DNA of 64,000 nt from Pseudomonas sp. PDM15 (lineage in GTDB: Bacteria; Pseudomonadota; Gammaproteobacteria; Pseudomonadales; Pseudomonadaceae), in NCBI RefSeq assembly GCF_014851565.1, contig NZ_JACVAA010000003.1, forward strand, positions 558,001-622,000, written 5' to 3'. Numbering within the stretch: the stretch's first letter is position 1; each line of letters opens with the position of its first letter. Positions 32,250 to 41,432 of this stretch are shown one piece after another. A model generated the notes under the pieces. The model was not told the origin of the DNA and did not search any database. It saw only the letters and a program-made list of their open reading frames with translations. The translations under genes were made by a program, and so were the position numbers.

Positions 32250-33386
32250 TCACTCGTCGCGACGCAGGTCCGGCGGGATGGGCAGATTCGACAGCGGCGC
32301 CGGGCGCTTGCCCTTGCCAGAGCGGAACTGCTTGAGCTGGTAGACGTAGGCCAGTACCTGAGCCACGGCCAGGTACAGGCCCGCGGGGATCTCCTGGTCC
32401 ACCTCGGTGGAGTAGAACACCGCCCGCGCCAACGCCGGCGATTCGAGCAGGGTGACCTTGTGCTCCTGGGCGATCTCGCGAATCTTCAGCGCCAGGAAGT
32501 CGCCGCCCTTGGCCAGCAGCATCGGTGCATTGCCCTTGGCCGGGTCGTACTTGAGCGCCACCGCGAAGTGGGTCGGGTTGGTGATCACCACGTCAGCCTC
32601 GGGCACCTGTTGCATCATCCGCCGCTCGGCCATCTGCCGCTGCAACTGGCGGATCTTCGACTTGACCTCGGGCTTGCCCTCGCTGTCCTTGTATTCGTCG
32701 CGGACTTCCTGCTTGGTCATCATCAGCTTCTGCTTGGTGTCCCAAAGCTGAAATGGCACATCAACGGCGGCGATCAGGATCAGCCCGCAGGCCATCCATA
32801 GCAGGCTCCAACCCGCCACCTGCATGGCATGCAGGATCGCCGACTCGACCGACTCGTTGGCGATGGCCAGCAGGTCGTCCTGGTCCGACTTCAATACCGC
32901 CAGGGCCACCATCAGGATGATCACGAACTTGGCCAGGGCCTTGAGCAGCTCCACCAAGGCCTTGGTGGAGAACATGCGCTTGAGCCCTTCCAGTGGGTTC
33001 ATCCGGCTGAACTTGGGCTGCAGCGCCTCGGCGGAGAACAGCCAGCCGCCCAGAGCCACGGGGCCGACGATGGAAGCGATGAGCATGACCACGAAGAATG
33101 GCTGCAGGGCCAGCAGCGCCTCCATGCCGGTGGCCAGCAGGTGGCGCGCCATGGAGCCGTCGTCCAGCAGCACGTCGCGCGACAGGGAGAAGTTGCCGCG
33201 CATCATGTCCAGCATCGACTGGCCCATGTCGGCACCGAAGATCAGCAGCGCCGCAGCGCCGCCAAAAGTCACCGCCAGGGTGCTGAGCTCCTTGGAACGG
33301 GCTATCTGGCCTTTCTTGCGCGCCTCTTCAAGGCGCTTACTAGTGGGCTCCTCACTCTTGTCCGCGCCGCTTTCGCTCTCAGCCAT
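32250..33386 (-). CDS. flhB: Flagellar export switch protein FlhB
   Basis: Membrane protein of the flagellar type III secretion system that changes export specificity from rod/hook to filament. The 378-residue product has a charged N-terminus, four membrane segments and a cytoplasmic tail with the self-cleaving NPTH motif (VVITNPTHFAVALKYD). It is the last gene of the fliLMNOPQR-flhB run. Length is normal. Confidence 0.96.
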   Translation of the reverse strand: MAESESGADKSEEPTSKRLEEARKKGQIARSKELSTLAVTFGGAAALLIFGADMGQSMLDMMRGNFSLSRDVLLDDGSMARHLLATGMEALLALQPFFVVMLIASIVGPVALGGWLFSAEALQPKFSRMNPLEGLKRMFSTKALVELLKALAKFVIILMVALAVLKSDQDDLLAIANESVESAILHAMQVAGWSLLWMACGLILIAAVDVPFQLWDTKQKLMMTKQEVRDEYKDSEGKPEVKSKIRQLQRQMAERRMMQQVPEADVVITNPTHFAVALKYDPAKGNAPMLLAKGGDFLALKIREIAQEHKVTLLESPALARAVFYSTEVDQEIPAGLYLAVAQVLAYVYQLKQFRSGKGKRPAPLSNLPIPPDLRRDE

Positions 33387-33398
33387 CGCAGAGCCTCC

Positions 33399-34175
33399 TC
33401 AGCGCACGCGCGCGACTTCGCGCAATTGTTGTAAGGCCTCGCTGGTGAACACCTGGAAGTGCGCGAGGAAGTCGGAGACGCCGAGCCAGAAGATGAACAG
33501 GCCGAGCACCAGGGTCAGCGGGAAGCCGATGGAGAAGATGTTCAGCTGCGGCGCGGCGCGGGTCATCACCCCGAAGGCCAGGTTGATGATCAGCAGCGCG
33601 GTGACCACCGGTAGCGCCATCAGCAGGCCGGCGGCCATCACCCAGGTCAGCTTGCCGGCCATCGTCCAGTAGTGATCCAGAAGCATGCCCTCGCCCACCG
33701 GCAGGGTGACGAAGCTTTCCGCCAGCACTTCGAACACCACCAGGTGGCCGTTCATGGCCAGGAACAGCAGGGTCACCAGCATCAGCAGGAACTGGCCGAG
33801 CACCGGTACCGACACGCCGTTGGCCGGATCGACCATGGAGGCGAAGCCCAGGCCCATCTGCATGGCGATGATCTGCCCTGCCACGGTGAACAGATGGAAA
33901 TACAGCTGCAGAACGAAGCCGAACATCACCCCGACCAGCACCTGCTCGCCGATCAGCAGCATGGACTGCAGGCTCACGGCGTCCACCTGCGGCATCGGCG
34001 GCAGGTTCGGTGCCAGCACCAGACAGATGGCCAGGGACAAGTACAGGCGCACCCGCATCGGCACCAGCTGGGTACCAATCACCGGCATCACCATCAGCAT
34101 GGAAGCGATGCGGAACAGCGGCAGGAGGTACTGGCCCACCCAACCGCCGATCTGCATGTTGGTCAGCTCTAACAT
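33399..34175 (-). CDS. fliR: Flagellar export protein FliR
   Basis: Export-gate membrane protein that forms the helical FliPQR core. The 258-residue product starts MLELTNMQIGGWVGQYLLPL and has six hydrophobic segments and the conserved region GQIIAMQMGLGFASMVDPAN. The ATG at 34175 overlaps the fliQ stop by one base (TGATG), which excludes the longer upstream frame. Confidence 0.95.
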   Translation of the reverse strand: MLELTNMQIGGWVGQYLLPLFRIASMLMVMPVIGTQLVPMRVRLYLSLAICLVLAPNLPPMPQVDAVSLQSMLLIGEQVLVGVMFGFVLQLYFHLFTVAGQIIAMQMGLGFASMVDPANGVSVPVLGQFLLMLVTLLFLAMNGHLVVFEVLAESFVTLPVGEGMLLDHYWTMAGKLTWVMAAGLLMALPVVTALLIINLAFGVMTRAAPQLNIFSIGFPLTLVLGLFIFWLGVSDFLAHFQVFTSEALQQLREVARVR

Positions 34176-34444
34176 CAGCCGATCAACAGCGGGATGTTCT
34201 GCACCAGTGTCTGGGTGTACTCCATCAGCTCGCGCACCAGCCAGGGGCCGGCCCACATCAGCGTCAGCAGCATCACCAGCAGGCGCGGAACGAAGCTCAG
34301 GGTCTGTTCGTTGATCTGCGTGGCCGCCTGGAACATGGCCACCAGCAAACCTACGATCAGGCTCGGCAGCACCAGCAGGCCGACGATCAGGGCGGTCAGC
34401 CAGAGCGCTTCGCGGAACAGGTCGACGGCGATTTCCGGGGTCAT
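34175..34444 (-). CDS. fliQ: Flagellar export protein FliQ
   Basis: Small export-gate protein, 89 residues, with two membrane hairpin helices (EALWLTALIVGLLVLPSLIV and LSFVPRLLVMLLTLMWAGPW). It starts MTPEIAVDLFREAL, the usual family beginning. It lies 11 nt from fliP and overlaps fliR. Confidence 0.95.
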   Translation of the reverse strand: MTPEIAVDLFREALWLTALIVGLLVLPSLIVGLLVAMFQAATQINEQTLSFVPRLLVMLLTLMWAGPWLVRELMEYTQTLVQNIPLLIG

Positions 34445-34455
34445 CTGCGCGTCCT

Positions 34456-35244
34456 CTATAACGTGCCGAAACTACCAGCCAGGGTACCCATGATCAGCGC
34501 CCAGCCATCGATCAGGACGAACAGCATGATCTTGAACGGCAGGGAAATGATCAGTGGCGACAGCATCATCATGCCCATGGCCATGAGGATGCTCGCCACC
34601 ACCATGTCGATGATCAGGAACGGGATGAAGATCATGAAGCCGATCTGGAAGGCGGTCTTCAGCTCCGAGGTGACGAAGGCCGGGATCAGGATGGTCAGCG
34701 GCGCCTGCTCCGGCGAGAGGATGTCGGTGCGCTTGGACAGGCGCACGAACAGCTCCAGGTCGGAGGCGCGGGTCTGCGCCAGCATGAACTCCTTGATCGG
34801 AACTTCGGCTTTGGCAATGGCCTGCTGCGCCGGCAGCTGCTCGTTGAGATAAGGCTGCAGGGCGTCGCGATTAATCTGCTCGAACACCGGCGCCATGATG
34901 AACATGGTCAGGAACAGCGCCAGGCCGATGAGGATCTGGTTCGACGGCGTCTGCTGCAGGCCCAGGGCCTGGCGCAGGATGGAGAACACGATGATGATCC
35001 GGGTGAAGCTGGTCATCAGCATGACGAACGCCGGGATGAAGCTCAGCGCCGTCATGATCAGCAGGATCTGCAGGCTGACCGAGTATTCCTGCTGCCCTTC
35101 GGCGTTGGTACTCAGGGTGATGGCGGGAATCGACAGCGGATTTTCGCCCTGCTGGATCAGCGCAGAAACGCCCGGCGGAGTCTCCTCGGCGAAAGCCAGC
35201 GAGGCGCCCAGACTGAGGACCAGTACCAGCAACAAACGCAGCAT
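34456..35244 (-). CDS. fliP: Flagellar export protein FliP
   Basis: Export-gate membrane protein made with a cleavable signal peptide ([20 protein letters not shown]). The 262-residue product has four membrane segments and the FliP signatures [20 protein letters not shown] and [20 protein letters not shown]. Length is normal. It overlaps fliO by one base. Confidence 0.96.
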   Translation of the reverse strand: MLRLLLVLVLSLGASLAFAEETPPGVSALIQQGENPLSIPAITLSTNAEGQQEYSVSLQILLIMTALSFIPAFVMLMTSFTRIIIVFSILRQALGLQQTPSNQILIGLALFLTMFIMAPVFEQINRDALQPYLNEQLPAQQAIAKAEVPIKEFMLAQTRASDLELFVRLSKRTDILSPEQAPLTILIPAFVTSELKTAFQIGFMIFIPFLIIDMVVASILMAMGMMMLSPLIISLPFKIMLFVLIDGWALIMGTLAGSFGTL

Positions 35245-35681
35245 CAGGATTTGTCCTTCTGGTCCTTGCCGAGCAGTTCCATCAGGCGCTGGGCGAACTC
35301 GGGCGTGGCGGGCTCAGCAGCTTCGAGGCTTACCGGCTCCTTGAGTACGTGCAGTGGCGTGATACGTCCGGCAGTGAGGCCGAGCAGAACCTGCTCGCTG
35401 CCCACCTGCACCAGCAGTAGACGGTCGCGCGGGCCCAGAGCCTGACTGGCTATCAGCTTTATCGCCTGGTTGCCGCGCGGGCCGATCTGCTGCACCCGAC
35501 GCATCACCCAGGCCAGGGCGAAGATCAGACCGATCACCAGCAACAAGCCGAGCAGCAGCTGCGCCAGCTGGCTGCCGATGTCGCTGCTGGCCATGGGGGT
35601 GGTCACCGCCTTGGCCGCCGGCTCGGCGGCCAGCACCGTCAGCGGGGCCAGCAGGAAGAGACTGCAGAGTGCGCGCATCAT
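35244..35681 (-). CDS. fliO: Flagellar biosynthesis protein FliO
   Basis: Membrane chaperone for FliP assembly. The 145-residue product has a signal-like N-terminus, one membrane helix ([20 protein letters not shown]) and a cytoplasmic domain with [20 protein letters not shown]. Two ATG codons are adjacent at the start (35681 and 35678). It lies 4 nt from fliN. Confidence 0.93.
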   Translation of the reverse strand: MMRALCSLFLLAPLTVLAAEPAAKAVTTPMASSDIGSQLAQLLLGLLLVIGLIFALAWVMRRVQQIGPRGNQAIKLIASQALGPRDRLLLVQVGSEQVLLGLTAGRITPLHVLKEPVSLEAAEPATPEFAQRLMELLGKDQKDKS

Positions 35682-35685
35682 CGCC

Positions 35686-36168
35686 TCAACGCAGCTTCTT
35701 GATGCGTTCGCTGGGGCTGATCACATCGGTCAGGCGAATGCCGAACTTCTCGTTGACCACCACCACTTCGCCGTGGGCGATCAGAGTGCCATTGACCAGC
35801 ACGTCCAATGGCTCGCCGGCCAGACGATCCAGCTCCACCACCGAACCCTGGTTGAGCTGCAGCAGGTTGCGGATGGAGATTTCGGTGCTGCCCACTTCCA
35901 TGGAGATGGACACCGGGATATCGAGGATCACGTCCAGGTTCGGCCCGTCCAGCGAGACCGGTCCATTGCCCGGCTTGGGCGCGGCACCGAACTCCTCCAT
36001 CGCCATGCGCGGCGCGGCTGGGGCGGCAGCACCGCCACCACCCTGGCTCATCAGCGCGTCGATGTCCGCCTGCCCGGCGTCGTCACCAGCCTCGGCGAGG
36101 GCCGCGGCCCACTCGTCGGCCAGGGCCTGCTCCTCGGGGCTGGTGCCTTCTTCGTTTTCGTCTGCCAT
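35686..36168 (-). CDS. fliN: Flagellar motor switch protein FliN
   Basis: C-ring component. The 160-residue product has a long acidic, Ala/Gly-rich N-terminal extension (about residues 1-75) and a C-terminal SpoA domain (LDVILDIPVSISMEVGSTEI; VVNEKFGIRLTDVISPSERI). It is longer than the E. coli protein because of the extension, as usual in Pseudomonas. It is separated from fliM by 86 nt that contain a hairpin. Confidence 0.95.
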   Translation of the reverse strand: MADENEEGTSPEEQALADEWAAALAEAGDDAGQADIDALMSQGGGGAAAPAAPRMAMEEFGAAPKPGNGPVSLDGPNLDVILDIPVSISMEVGSTEISIRNLLQLNQGSVVELDRLAGEPLDVLVNGTLIAHGEVVVVNEKFGIRLTDVISPSERIKKLR

Positions 36169-36198
36169 CGCTCTACCTCGGCTGGCTGTTCATCTGAG

Positions 36199-36227
36199 GG
36201 TCAGTCGGACCGGAAGCGCGACTGACC
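36199..36227 (-). repeat. Hairpin in the fliM-fliN intercistronic gap
   Basis: GGTCAGTCG and CGACTGACC form a perfect 9-bp stem with an 11-nt loop. There is no T-run on the minus strand, so it is unlikely to terminate and may protect the mRNA or mark a processing site between fliM and fliN. Confidence 0.55.
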
Positions 36228-36254
36228 GGAATATTGACCCGGGGCCCCGCGCCG

Positions 36255-37226
36255 TCAGCGCAGGCGCTCCACGGGTTCGAGAATCTGCAGGGCCAGGTTG
36301 CCCTTGTGGGCCCCTAGCTTGACCTTGAAGGCCGGCACGCCGTTGGCGCGCATGATCATCTGCTCCGGCAGCTCCACCGGAATCACGTCGCCGGGCTGCA
36401 TGTGCAGGATGTCGCGCAGCTTGAGCTCGCGGCGCGCCAGGGTCGCCCCGAGCGGCACGCTGACGTCGAGGATGTCTTCGCGCAGGGCTTTGATCCAGCG
36501 CTCGTCCTGATCGTCCACGTCAGACTGGAAGCCGGCGTCGAGCATCTCGCGGATCGGCTCGATCATCGAATAGGGCATGGTGATATGCAGGTCGCCGCCA
36601 CCGCCGTCCAGCTCGATGTGGAAGGTGGACACCACCACCACTTCGCTGGGGCTGACGATGTTGGCCAGGGCTGGGTTCACTTCCGAGTTCATGTACTCGA
36701 AGTTGACGTCCATTACCGCGTGCCAGGCTTCCTTGAGATCGATGAAGGCCTGGTCGATGACCATGCGCACCACGCGCAGCTCGGTCGGGGTGAACTCGCG
36801 GCCCTCGATCTTGGCGTGGCGGCCGTCGCCGCCGAAGAAGTTGTCCACCAGCTTGAACACCAGTTTGGCGTCGAGAATGAACAAAGCGGTACCGCGCAGC
36901 GGCTTCATCTTCACCAGGTTGAGGCTGGTCGGCACGTACAGTGAGTGCACGTACTCGCCGAACTTCATCACCTGCACACCGCCCACCGCCACGTCGGCGG
37001 AACGGCGCAGCAGGTTGAACATGCTGATACGGGTATAGCGGGCGAAACGCTCGTTGATCATCTCCAGGGTCGGCATGCGTCCGCGGACGATGCGATCCTG
37101 GCTGGTCAGGTCGTAATTCTTGACGCTGCCAGGGTCGGCATCGGCCTCGGTCTCGACCAGGCCATCGTCGACGCCATGCAGCAGCGCGTCGATCTCATCC
37201 TGTGACAGCAGATCTTGTACGGCCAT
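36255..37226 (-). CDS. fliM: Flagellar motor switch protein FliM
   Basis: C-ring protein that binds CheY-P and sets rotation direction. The 323-residue product begins with the CheY-P binding peptide (LLSQDEIDALLHGVDDG). A middle CheC-like domain follows (GRHAKIEGREFTPTELRVVR), then a C-terminal SpoA domain (LGATLARRELKLRDILHMQP). Length is normal. It starts 12 nt after the fliL stop. Confidence 0.96.
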   Translation of the reverse strand: MAVQDLLSQDEIDALLHGVDDGLVETEADADPGSVKNYDLTSQDRIVRGRMPTLEMINERFARYTRISMFNLLRRSADVAVGGVQVMKFGEYVHSLYVPTSLNLVKMKPLRGTALFILDAKLVFKLVDNFFGGDGRHAKIEGREFTPTELRVVRMVIDQAFIDLKEAWHAVMDVNFEYMNSEVNPALANIVSPSEVVVVSTFHIELDGGGGDLHITMPYSMIEPIREMLDAGFQSDVDDQDERWIKALREDILDVSVPLGATLARRELKLRDILHMQPGDVIPVELPEQMIMRANGVPAFKVKLGAHKGNLALQILEPVERLR

Positions 37227-37238
37227 GCGGGGCTCCTG

Positions 37239-37778
37239 CTACTGCAGCACGATGTTGGTGAACAGTACCTGTTCGACCACGGTTTTACCGGTTTCTTTCT
37301 GCGCCACTTCCTGCACCACGGCGGTCGCCTGGCTGCGCAGCATTTCCTTGCCGACCGGGGTCATCAGCGCGCCGAAGTCCTGGCCGGAGAACAGCATCAC
37401 CAGGCGGTTGCGGATAAGCGGCATGTGCACCTTGAGAGCATCCAACTCGGCTTGGTTGCGCGCCATCAGCGCGACGCTGACCTGCATGTAGCGCTGCCGG
37501 CCCTGATGTTTGTAGTTGGCGATAAAGGCCGGAGCGATGCTCTCGTACAGCGCCGGCTGCTTGACCGGGGCCGCGCTTTCGCTGGTTGCTTCCTCGGTAG
37601 GTTTCTCTTCTTCCGCGCCCTTGTCTTTGCCCAGCAGGAACCAGGTGGCGCCAACGGACCCACCGATCGCCAACAGCAACACCACCACGATAATGATGAT
37701 GAGTTTGAGCTTGCCCTTGCCGCCGGCCTTTTCGCCGCCTTCGGCAGCCGGTGCTTTAGGAGCTGGTTTCTTTGCCAT
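37239..37778 (-). CDS. fliL: Flagellar basal body-associated protein FliL
   Basis: Inner-membrane protein that supports stator function. The 179-residue product has a Lys/Ala/Pro-rich cytoplasmic start, one membrane helix (LIIIIVVVLLLAIGGSVGAT) and a periplasmic domain with YKHQGRQRYMQVSVALMARN. It is the first gene of fliLMNOPQR-flhB, with a sigma-54 promoter just upstream. Confidence 0.94.
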   Translation of the reverse strand: MAKKPAPKAPAAEGGEKAGGKGKLKLIIIIVVVLLLAIGGSVGATWFLLGKDKGAEEEKPTEEATSESAAPVKQPALYESIAPAFIANYKHQGRQRYMQVSVALMARNQAELDALKVHMPLIRNRLVMLFSGQDFGALMTPVGKEMLRSQATAVVQEVAQKETGKTVVEQVLFTNIVLQ

Positions 37779-37828
37779 GCCAAAAATCCGTCACTATTCA
37801 GTGTTTTGTCCCTGGTCAAGGGCTTAGG

Positions 37829-37844
37829 AGCAAGTGTTATGCCA
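37829..37844 (-). promoter_or_regulatory. Sigma-54 (RpoN) promoter upstream of fliL
   Basis: On the minus strand TGGCATAACACTTGCT has the GG-N10-GC spacing and TTGCT box. It ends 51 nt before the fliL ATG. It lies in the gap after the fliK terminator, as expected for a new FleQ-activated unit. Confidence 0.8.
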
Positions 37845-37925
37845 TCTTGTAAACAAGATAGCCGCTATCGCCCCGCCCGACACAGGCAGCCGATATACCA
37901 AGGCAACGACCGCCTGTCACCCGAA

Positions 37926-37963
37926 AACGACTGCGCCCGGTGCTTTATCGGCACCGGGCGCAG
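37926..37963 (-). terminator. Intrinsic terminator after fliK
   Basis: A perfect 13-bp GC-rich stem (37931-37943 with 37951-37963, 7-nt loop) is followed on the minus strand by TCGTTTTC. It lies 24 nt past the fliK stop and upstream of the fliL promoter. Confidence 0.8.
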
Positions 37964-37987
37964 GATATTGCGGAGCTCGGCGAAGCG

Positions 37988-39283
37988 TCAGGCGTAGTAG
38001 TCCACCAAGCCACGCGGCGCGGCAGAGGATTGGCCGCGCAGCTCGCTGACGCCCGTCAGCACCTCGTCATCGCCGGAGCCGCTCATACCTCGGCCGCCGC
38101 CGTGCCGCCGCCCTTCCTCACCACCGCCCTGGGAACCACGGGCCATGGACTGGTCGGAAACGTTGACGTCCAGCTGGTTCATGCCCTGCTGGGCGAACAG
38201 CTCGCGCAGGCGGTGAACCTGGCCTTCCAACTGGTCACGCACGCTGGCGTTGGCACTGATGAAGGTGACCTGGGCCGCCTGGTCCTTGTTCAACTCGATG
38301 CGCACCTCCATGCGCCCCAGTTCGGCGGGGTCGAGCTGGATCTCGGCGGACTTGAGGTTCTGGCTGGACAGCCACATCACCTTGTCGACCACCGCCTCGC
38401 TCATGCCGGGATGGTTCACCTGCACCGGCTGGCCGGGTACTAGCGGCAGGCGCTGTACATTGTTCTGCTGATTGATGGCCTGGCTCAAGGCACTGAGCTT
38501 GCTGGCGAAGGCCTCGGCACGTGCGTCAGCCTGGCTTTCGCGAGCGGTGGACAGGGAAGTGTCCAGTCCTTCGACGAGCAGCTCGCCCTCCAGCCCCTCG
38601 GTCGATGTCTCCTCGCTGGGTACTGCATCGCCGGAGAAGGCGGCCAGGGCATTGGCGAAGCCCTGGCTGGCATTGGCCGACTTCTCGGCAGCTACCGCTC
38701 CAGGGCTCAGCTGTTGCTGTGCGGCAGCCTTCTCCTGCGCCCCCACTTCGAGCGCCAGCTTCACCGCCGGCAGGCTGTTGAGCATGTCCAGCTCGGGGTC
38801 ATGGCTGGCCTCGGTCATGGTCGCCGGAGCAGCATTGGCCACAGCCGGCGTGGCTGCCTGCAAGAGAGGATCGCCACCCTCGACCGGTGCCTCGCCTTCG
38901 GCAACCAGCGGATCGACCGTCTCAGCCGCCGGTAGCTGACCGGTCATGGCCATCAGCAGCAACGGATCGACGCCCTCCTCGCTGCCCTCGGCCGACTCCT
39001 CCGGCAAGACATTGCCGCTTTCGGCAACGACCGGCTGTTCGGCGGCAGGCTCGGCCGTCACCTCATCTGCCGGCTTGGACTCCGCAGAGCGCTCCTCGGC
39101 GGCCTTGGCGTTGGCTTCCTTGCGCTCTGCGGCCTTGCTCTGGCGCTCCTTGGCGTAGACCTCAGCGAAGCTGGATGCCTCGTTGTTGCGGGGCTCCGGG
39201 GGATTGGACGGAGCCTTCGCCGCGGGTGTCTTCGGCCGCACTTCGGGCGCGGACTGAAGGAGAAAGTCGGGTGCAACGGACAT
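37988..39283 (-). CDS. fliK: Flagellar hook-length control protein FliK
   Basis: Secreted ruler that measures the hook and triggers the FlhB switch. The 431-residue product has a disordered Ala/Glu/Ser-rich N-terminal two thirds. The C-terminal Flg_hook domain is present (VMWLSSQNLKSAEIQLDPAE; GRMEVRIELNKDQAAQVTFI; LRELFAQQGMNQLDVNVSD), ending in a Gly/Arg/His-rich tail. It is distinct from the paralogue at 14946-16496. A likely sigma-54 promoter lies between it and hptB. Confidence 0.94.
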   Translation of the reverse strand: MSVAPDFLLQSAPEVRPKTPAAKAPSNPPEPRNNEASSFAEVYAKERQSKAAERKEANAKAAEERSAESKPADEVTAEPAAEQPVVAESGNVLPEESAEGSEEGVDPLLLMAMTGQLPAAETVDPLVAEGEAPVEGGDPLLQAATPAVANAAPATMTEASHDPELDMLNSLPAVKLALEVGAQEKAAAQQQLSPGAVAAEKSANASQGFANALAAFSGDAVPSEETSTEGLEGELLVEGLDTSLSTARESQADARAEAFASKLSALSQAINQQNNVQRLPLVPGQPVQVNHPGMSEAVVDKVMWLSSQNLKSAEIQLDPAELGRMEVRIELNKDQAAQVTFISANASVRDQLEGQVHRLRELFAQQGMNQLDVNVSDQSMARGSQGGGEEGRRHGGGRGMSGSGDDEVLTGVSELRGQSSAAPRGLVDYYA

Positions 39284-39320
39284 GGGTACTCTCCGTTAGT
39301 GAGGGATCGTACCGGGATAG

Positions 39321-39336
39321 AGCAAGGGCCGGGCCA
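39321..39336 (-). promoter_or_regulatory. Probable sigma-54 promoter upstream of fliK
   Basis: On the minus strand TGGCCCGGCCCTTGCT keeps GG-N10-GC and TTGCT, although the centre is more GC-rich than consensus. It ends 38 nt before the fliK ATG and could let fliK be transcribed apart from the fliE-hptB genes. Confidence 0.55.
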
Positions 39337-39352
39337 ACTTTGCCCGACGCGC

Positions 39353-39703
39353 TCAGCGATAGCGTTGGCGCTCGGACTTGAGCAGGATGCGCACGATGGC
39401 GAACTCGCGGCCGATCTGCTCGATCAGTGCCGGCGCCTCGTCCAGCCGCTCACGCCGGGCGGCCTCCTCAAGATGCTTGCACAGGCCGGCCAGCAACGTG
39501 GCGCCCATGTTGCTGCAACTGCCCTTGAAGCTGTGCGCGGCTAGGCGCAGGGCCTGGGCGTCTTCGGCGGACATGGCCTCATGGATATGGCGCTGGCGCT
39601 CCTCCGAGTCGAGCAGGAAGGTATCCAGCAGCACGGGGTATTCCTCCCCCATGACATCCAGCAGGGAAGCCAACACGCTCTGATCGAGATGGGAATCGGA
39701 CAC
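39353..39703 (-). CDS. hptB: Histidine phosphotransfer protein HptB
   Basis: Phosphorelay intermediate between hybrid sensor kinases and HsbR. The 116-residue product from the GTG at 39703 is a single Hpt domain with phospho-acceptor His57 in LRLAAHSFKGSCSNMGA, the same position as in P. aeruginosa HptB. The GTG start is chosen because it gives VSDSHLDQSVLASLL, the normal N-terminus; the frame extends upstream only as Arg-rich sequence. It lies 29 nt downstream of hsbR. Confidence 0.9.
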   Translation of the reverse strand: MSDSHLDQSVLASLLDVMGEEYPVLLDTFLLDSEERQRHIHEAMSAEDAQALRLAAHSFKGSCSNMGATLLAGLCKHLEEAARRERLDEAPALIEQIGREFAIVRILLKSERQRYR

Positions 39704-39732
39704 CAGCTCACTCCATGATCGGGAAGCGCCGA

Positions 39733-41427
39733 TTATGCCTGAGCCGCCCAGCGAAACTCCACGATGGCGCCACGCCCGTCGGACGACCACCGGCATTGGT
39801 CGGCAAGTTCGCAGATCAGGCGCAGGCCACGGCCGCTGAGGCTGCCGCAGTCGCGCTGCCGATCCAGAGCGCGGCTCACATCGAAGCCGGCGCCGCTGTC
39901 CTGCACATGGATGCGCAGGCAGCCGCCACCGGCCTCGGGCAGCAGCTCCAGGTCGAAGCGCACGAAGCCTTCCTGTAGCGACAGCAGGCGCTGGCTGCGC
40001 TCACGGTAGTACTGAGCGAAGCCCTGGGCATCAGACTTGAGCTTGGAGTCCAGGCCCAGCACACCGTGCTCCAGTGCATTGGAATACAGCTCGGCCATCA
40101 CCGTGTACAGCGCCCCGCCTTGGGCGCGCAGGCCGCGCACCTCCATCAGCAACTGGAGCAGGAACGGCAGCGGGTTGAAGCGCTTGAGCGCCTCGGCGCG
40201 GAATTCGAAGCTGGCCGACCAGTCCAGCGGACTGCTCTGGCCACTGTCGGAAAAAGCCAGCGGCGGGCGACTGAGGTCGGAGTCGTCGACCATGCTCAGC
40301 TCGATCATGCTGACGTCGTCCTGGGCTTCGCCACGGAACGCCGCCAGCGCGCGCTGGATCTCGTCGAACAGGCGCTCCGGCGCATGACCACTGTCGAACA
40401 CCTGCAACAGGCGCTCCTCGCCGAACAGCTGCTCGCTGGCGTCGCGGGTCTCCAGCACACCGTCGGAGAGCAGGAAGATGCGATCACCGGGCTGCAGCGG
40501 GTGAACCTCGTAGGCCTCGTTGAACGATGAAGGGTCCAGTACGCCCAGTGGCAGATGGCGCGACACCAGTGGCACCCGCTCGCCGCTGCCTACGCGCAGC
40601 AGGTGGCCATCCGGCAGACCGCCGTTCCACACCTCCACCACCCGGCGCTGGAAGCTCAGGTTGAGCATGGTGGCGCAGCAGAACACTCCGACCGGCAAGA
40701 TGCGCTTGAGCTTGGCATTCATCTCGCGAAGGATTTCCGCCATGGAGAAGCCCTTGGCGGTCATGCCGTAGAACACCTCGGACAGCGGCATGGCCCCGAT
40801 GGCCGCCGGCAGGCCGTGGCCGGTGAAGTCACCGAGCAGCACGTGCATGCCGCCGGAGGGCTTGAACGCGGCCAGCAGCAGGTCGCCGTTGAACAGGGCG
40901 AACGGCGATTGCAGGTAGCGGATGTTCGCCGCACTGAGGCAACCGGAGTGGGCCACCTTGTCGAACACCGCCTTGGCCACCCGCTGCTCGGTGAGCAGGT
41001 GCTCGTTGTGCTTGGCGATCAGGTCGCGCTGCTCCAGCACCGTCTTCTGCAGGCGGCGCAGGCGGTCCATGGCGGTGATCTTGGCCTGCAGGATGACCTG
41101 GTTGTAGGGCTTGGCGAGGAAGTCGTCACCGACCTCCAGGCAGCGTACCAGCGCTTCGCTCTCGGTCAGGGAGGTGAGGAAGATGATCGGCACCAGCGAC
41201 TCGCCGGCCAGTTCCTTGATCCGCCGCGCCGCCTCGAAGCCGTCCATCACCGGCATCAGCGCATCCATCAGCACCAGCTGCGGGCGCTCCTGCTCGAACA
41301 GCCCGACCGCCTCCAGGCCATTGCTGGCGGTGAGCACGCGATGGCCCTGGCGGCTGACGATGGTGGACAGCAGCATCCTGTCCGCAGCGCTGTCCTCGGC
41401 GATCAGGATGGACAGGCGATTGGGCAT
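39733..41427 (-). CDS. hsbR: Response regulator HsbR with PP2C phosphatase and kinase-like domains
   Basis: The 564-residue product has an N-terminal receiver (phospho-acceptor Asp55 in LVLMDALMPVMDG), a central SpoIIE/PP2C phosphatase domain (about residues 190-390: LLGDFTGHGLPAAIG, ILLSDGVLE type motifs) and a C-terminal HATPase anti-sigma-kinase domain (YSNALEHGVLG; DSGAGFDVSRA). In P. aeruginosa, phosphorylated HsbR dephosphorylates HsbA and unphosphorylated HsbR phosphorylates it. This steers HsbA between FlgM and the diguanylate cyclase HsbD. The cognate HptB and HsbA genes flank it. Confidence 0.92.
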   Translation of the reverse strand: MPNRLSILIAEDSAADRMLLSTIVSRQGHRVLTASNGLEAVGLFEQERPQLVLMDALMPVMDGFEAARRIKELAGESLVPIIFLTSLTESEALVRCLEVGDDFLAKPYNQVILQAKITAMDRLRRLQKTVLEQRDLIAKHNEHLLTEQRVAKAVFDKVAHSGCLSAANIRYLQSPFALFNGDLLLAAFKPSGGMHVLLGDFTGHGLPAAIGAMPLSEVFYGMTAKGFSMAEILREMNAKLKRILPVGVFCCATMLNLSFQRRVVEVWNGGLPDGHLLRVGSGERVPLVSRHLPLGVLDPSSFNEAYEVHPLQPGDRIFLLSDGVLETRDASEQLFGEERLLQVFDSGHAPERLFDEIQRALAAFRGEAQDDVSMIELSMVDDSDLSRPPLAFSDSGQSSPLDWSASFEFRAEALKRFNPLPFLLQLLMEVRGLRAQGGALYTVMAELYSNALEHGVLGLDSKLKSDAQGFAQYYRERSQRLLSLQEGFVRFDLELLPEAGGGCLRIHVQDSGAGFDVSRALDRQRDCGSLSGRGLRLICELADQCRWSSDGRGAIVEFRWAAQA

Positions 41428-41432
41428 GACAA

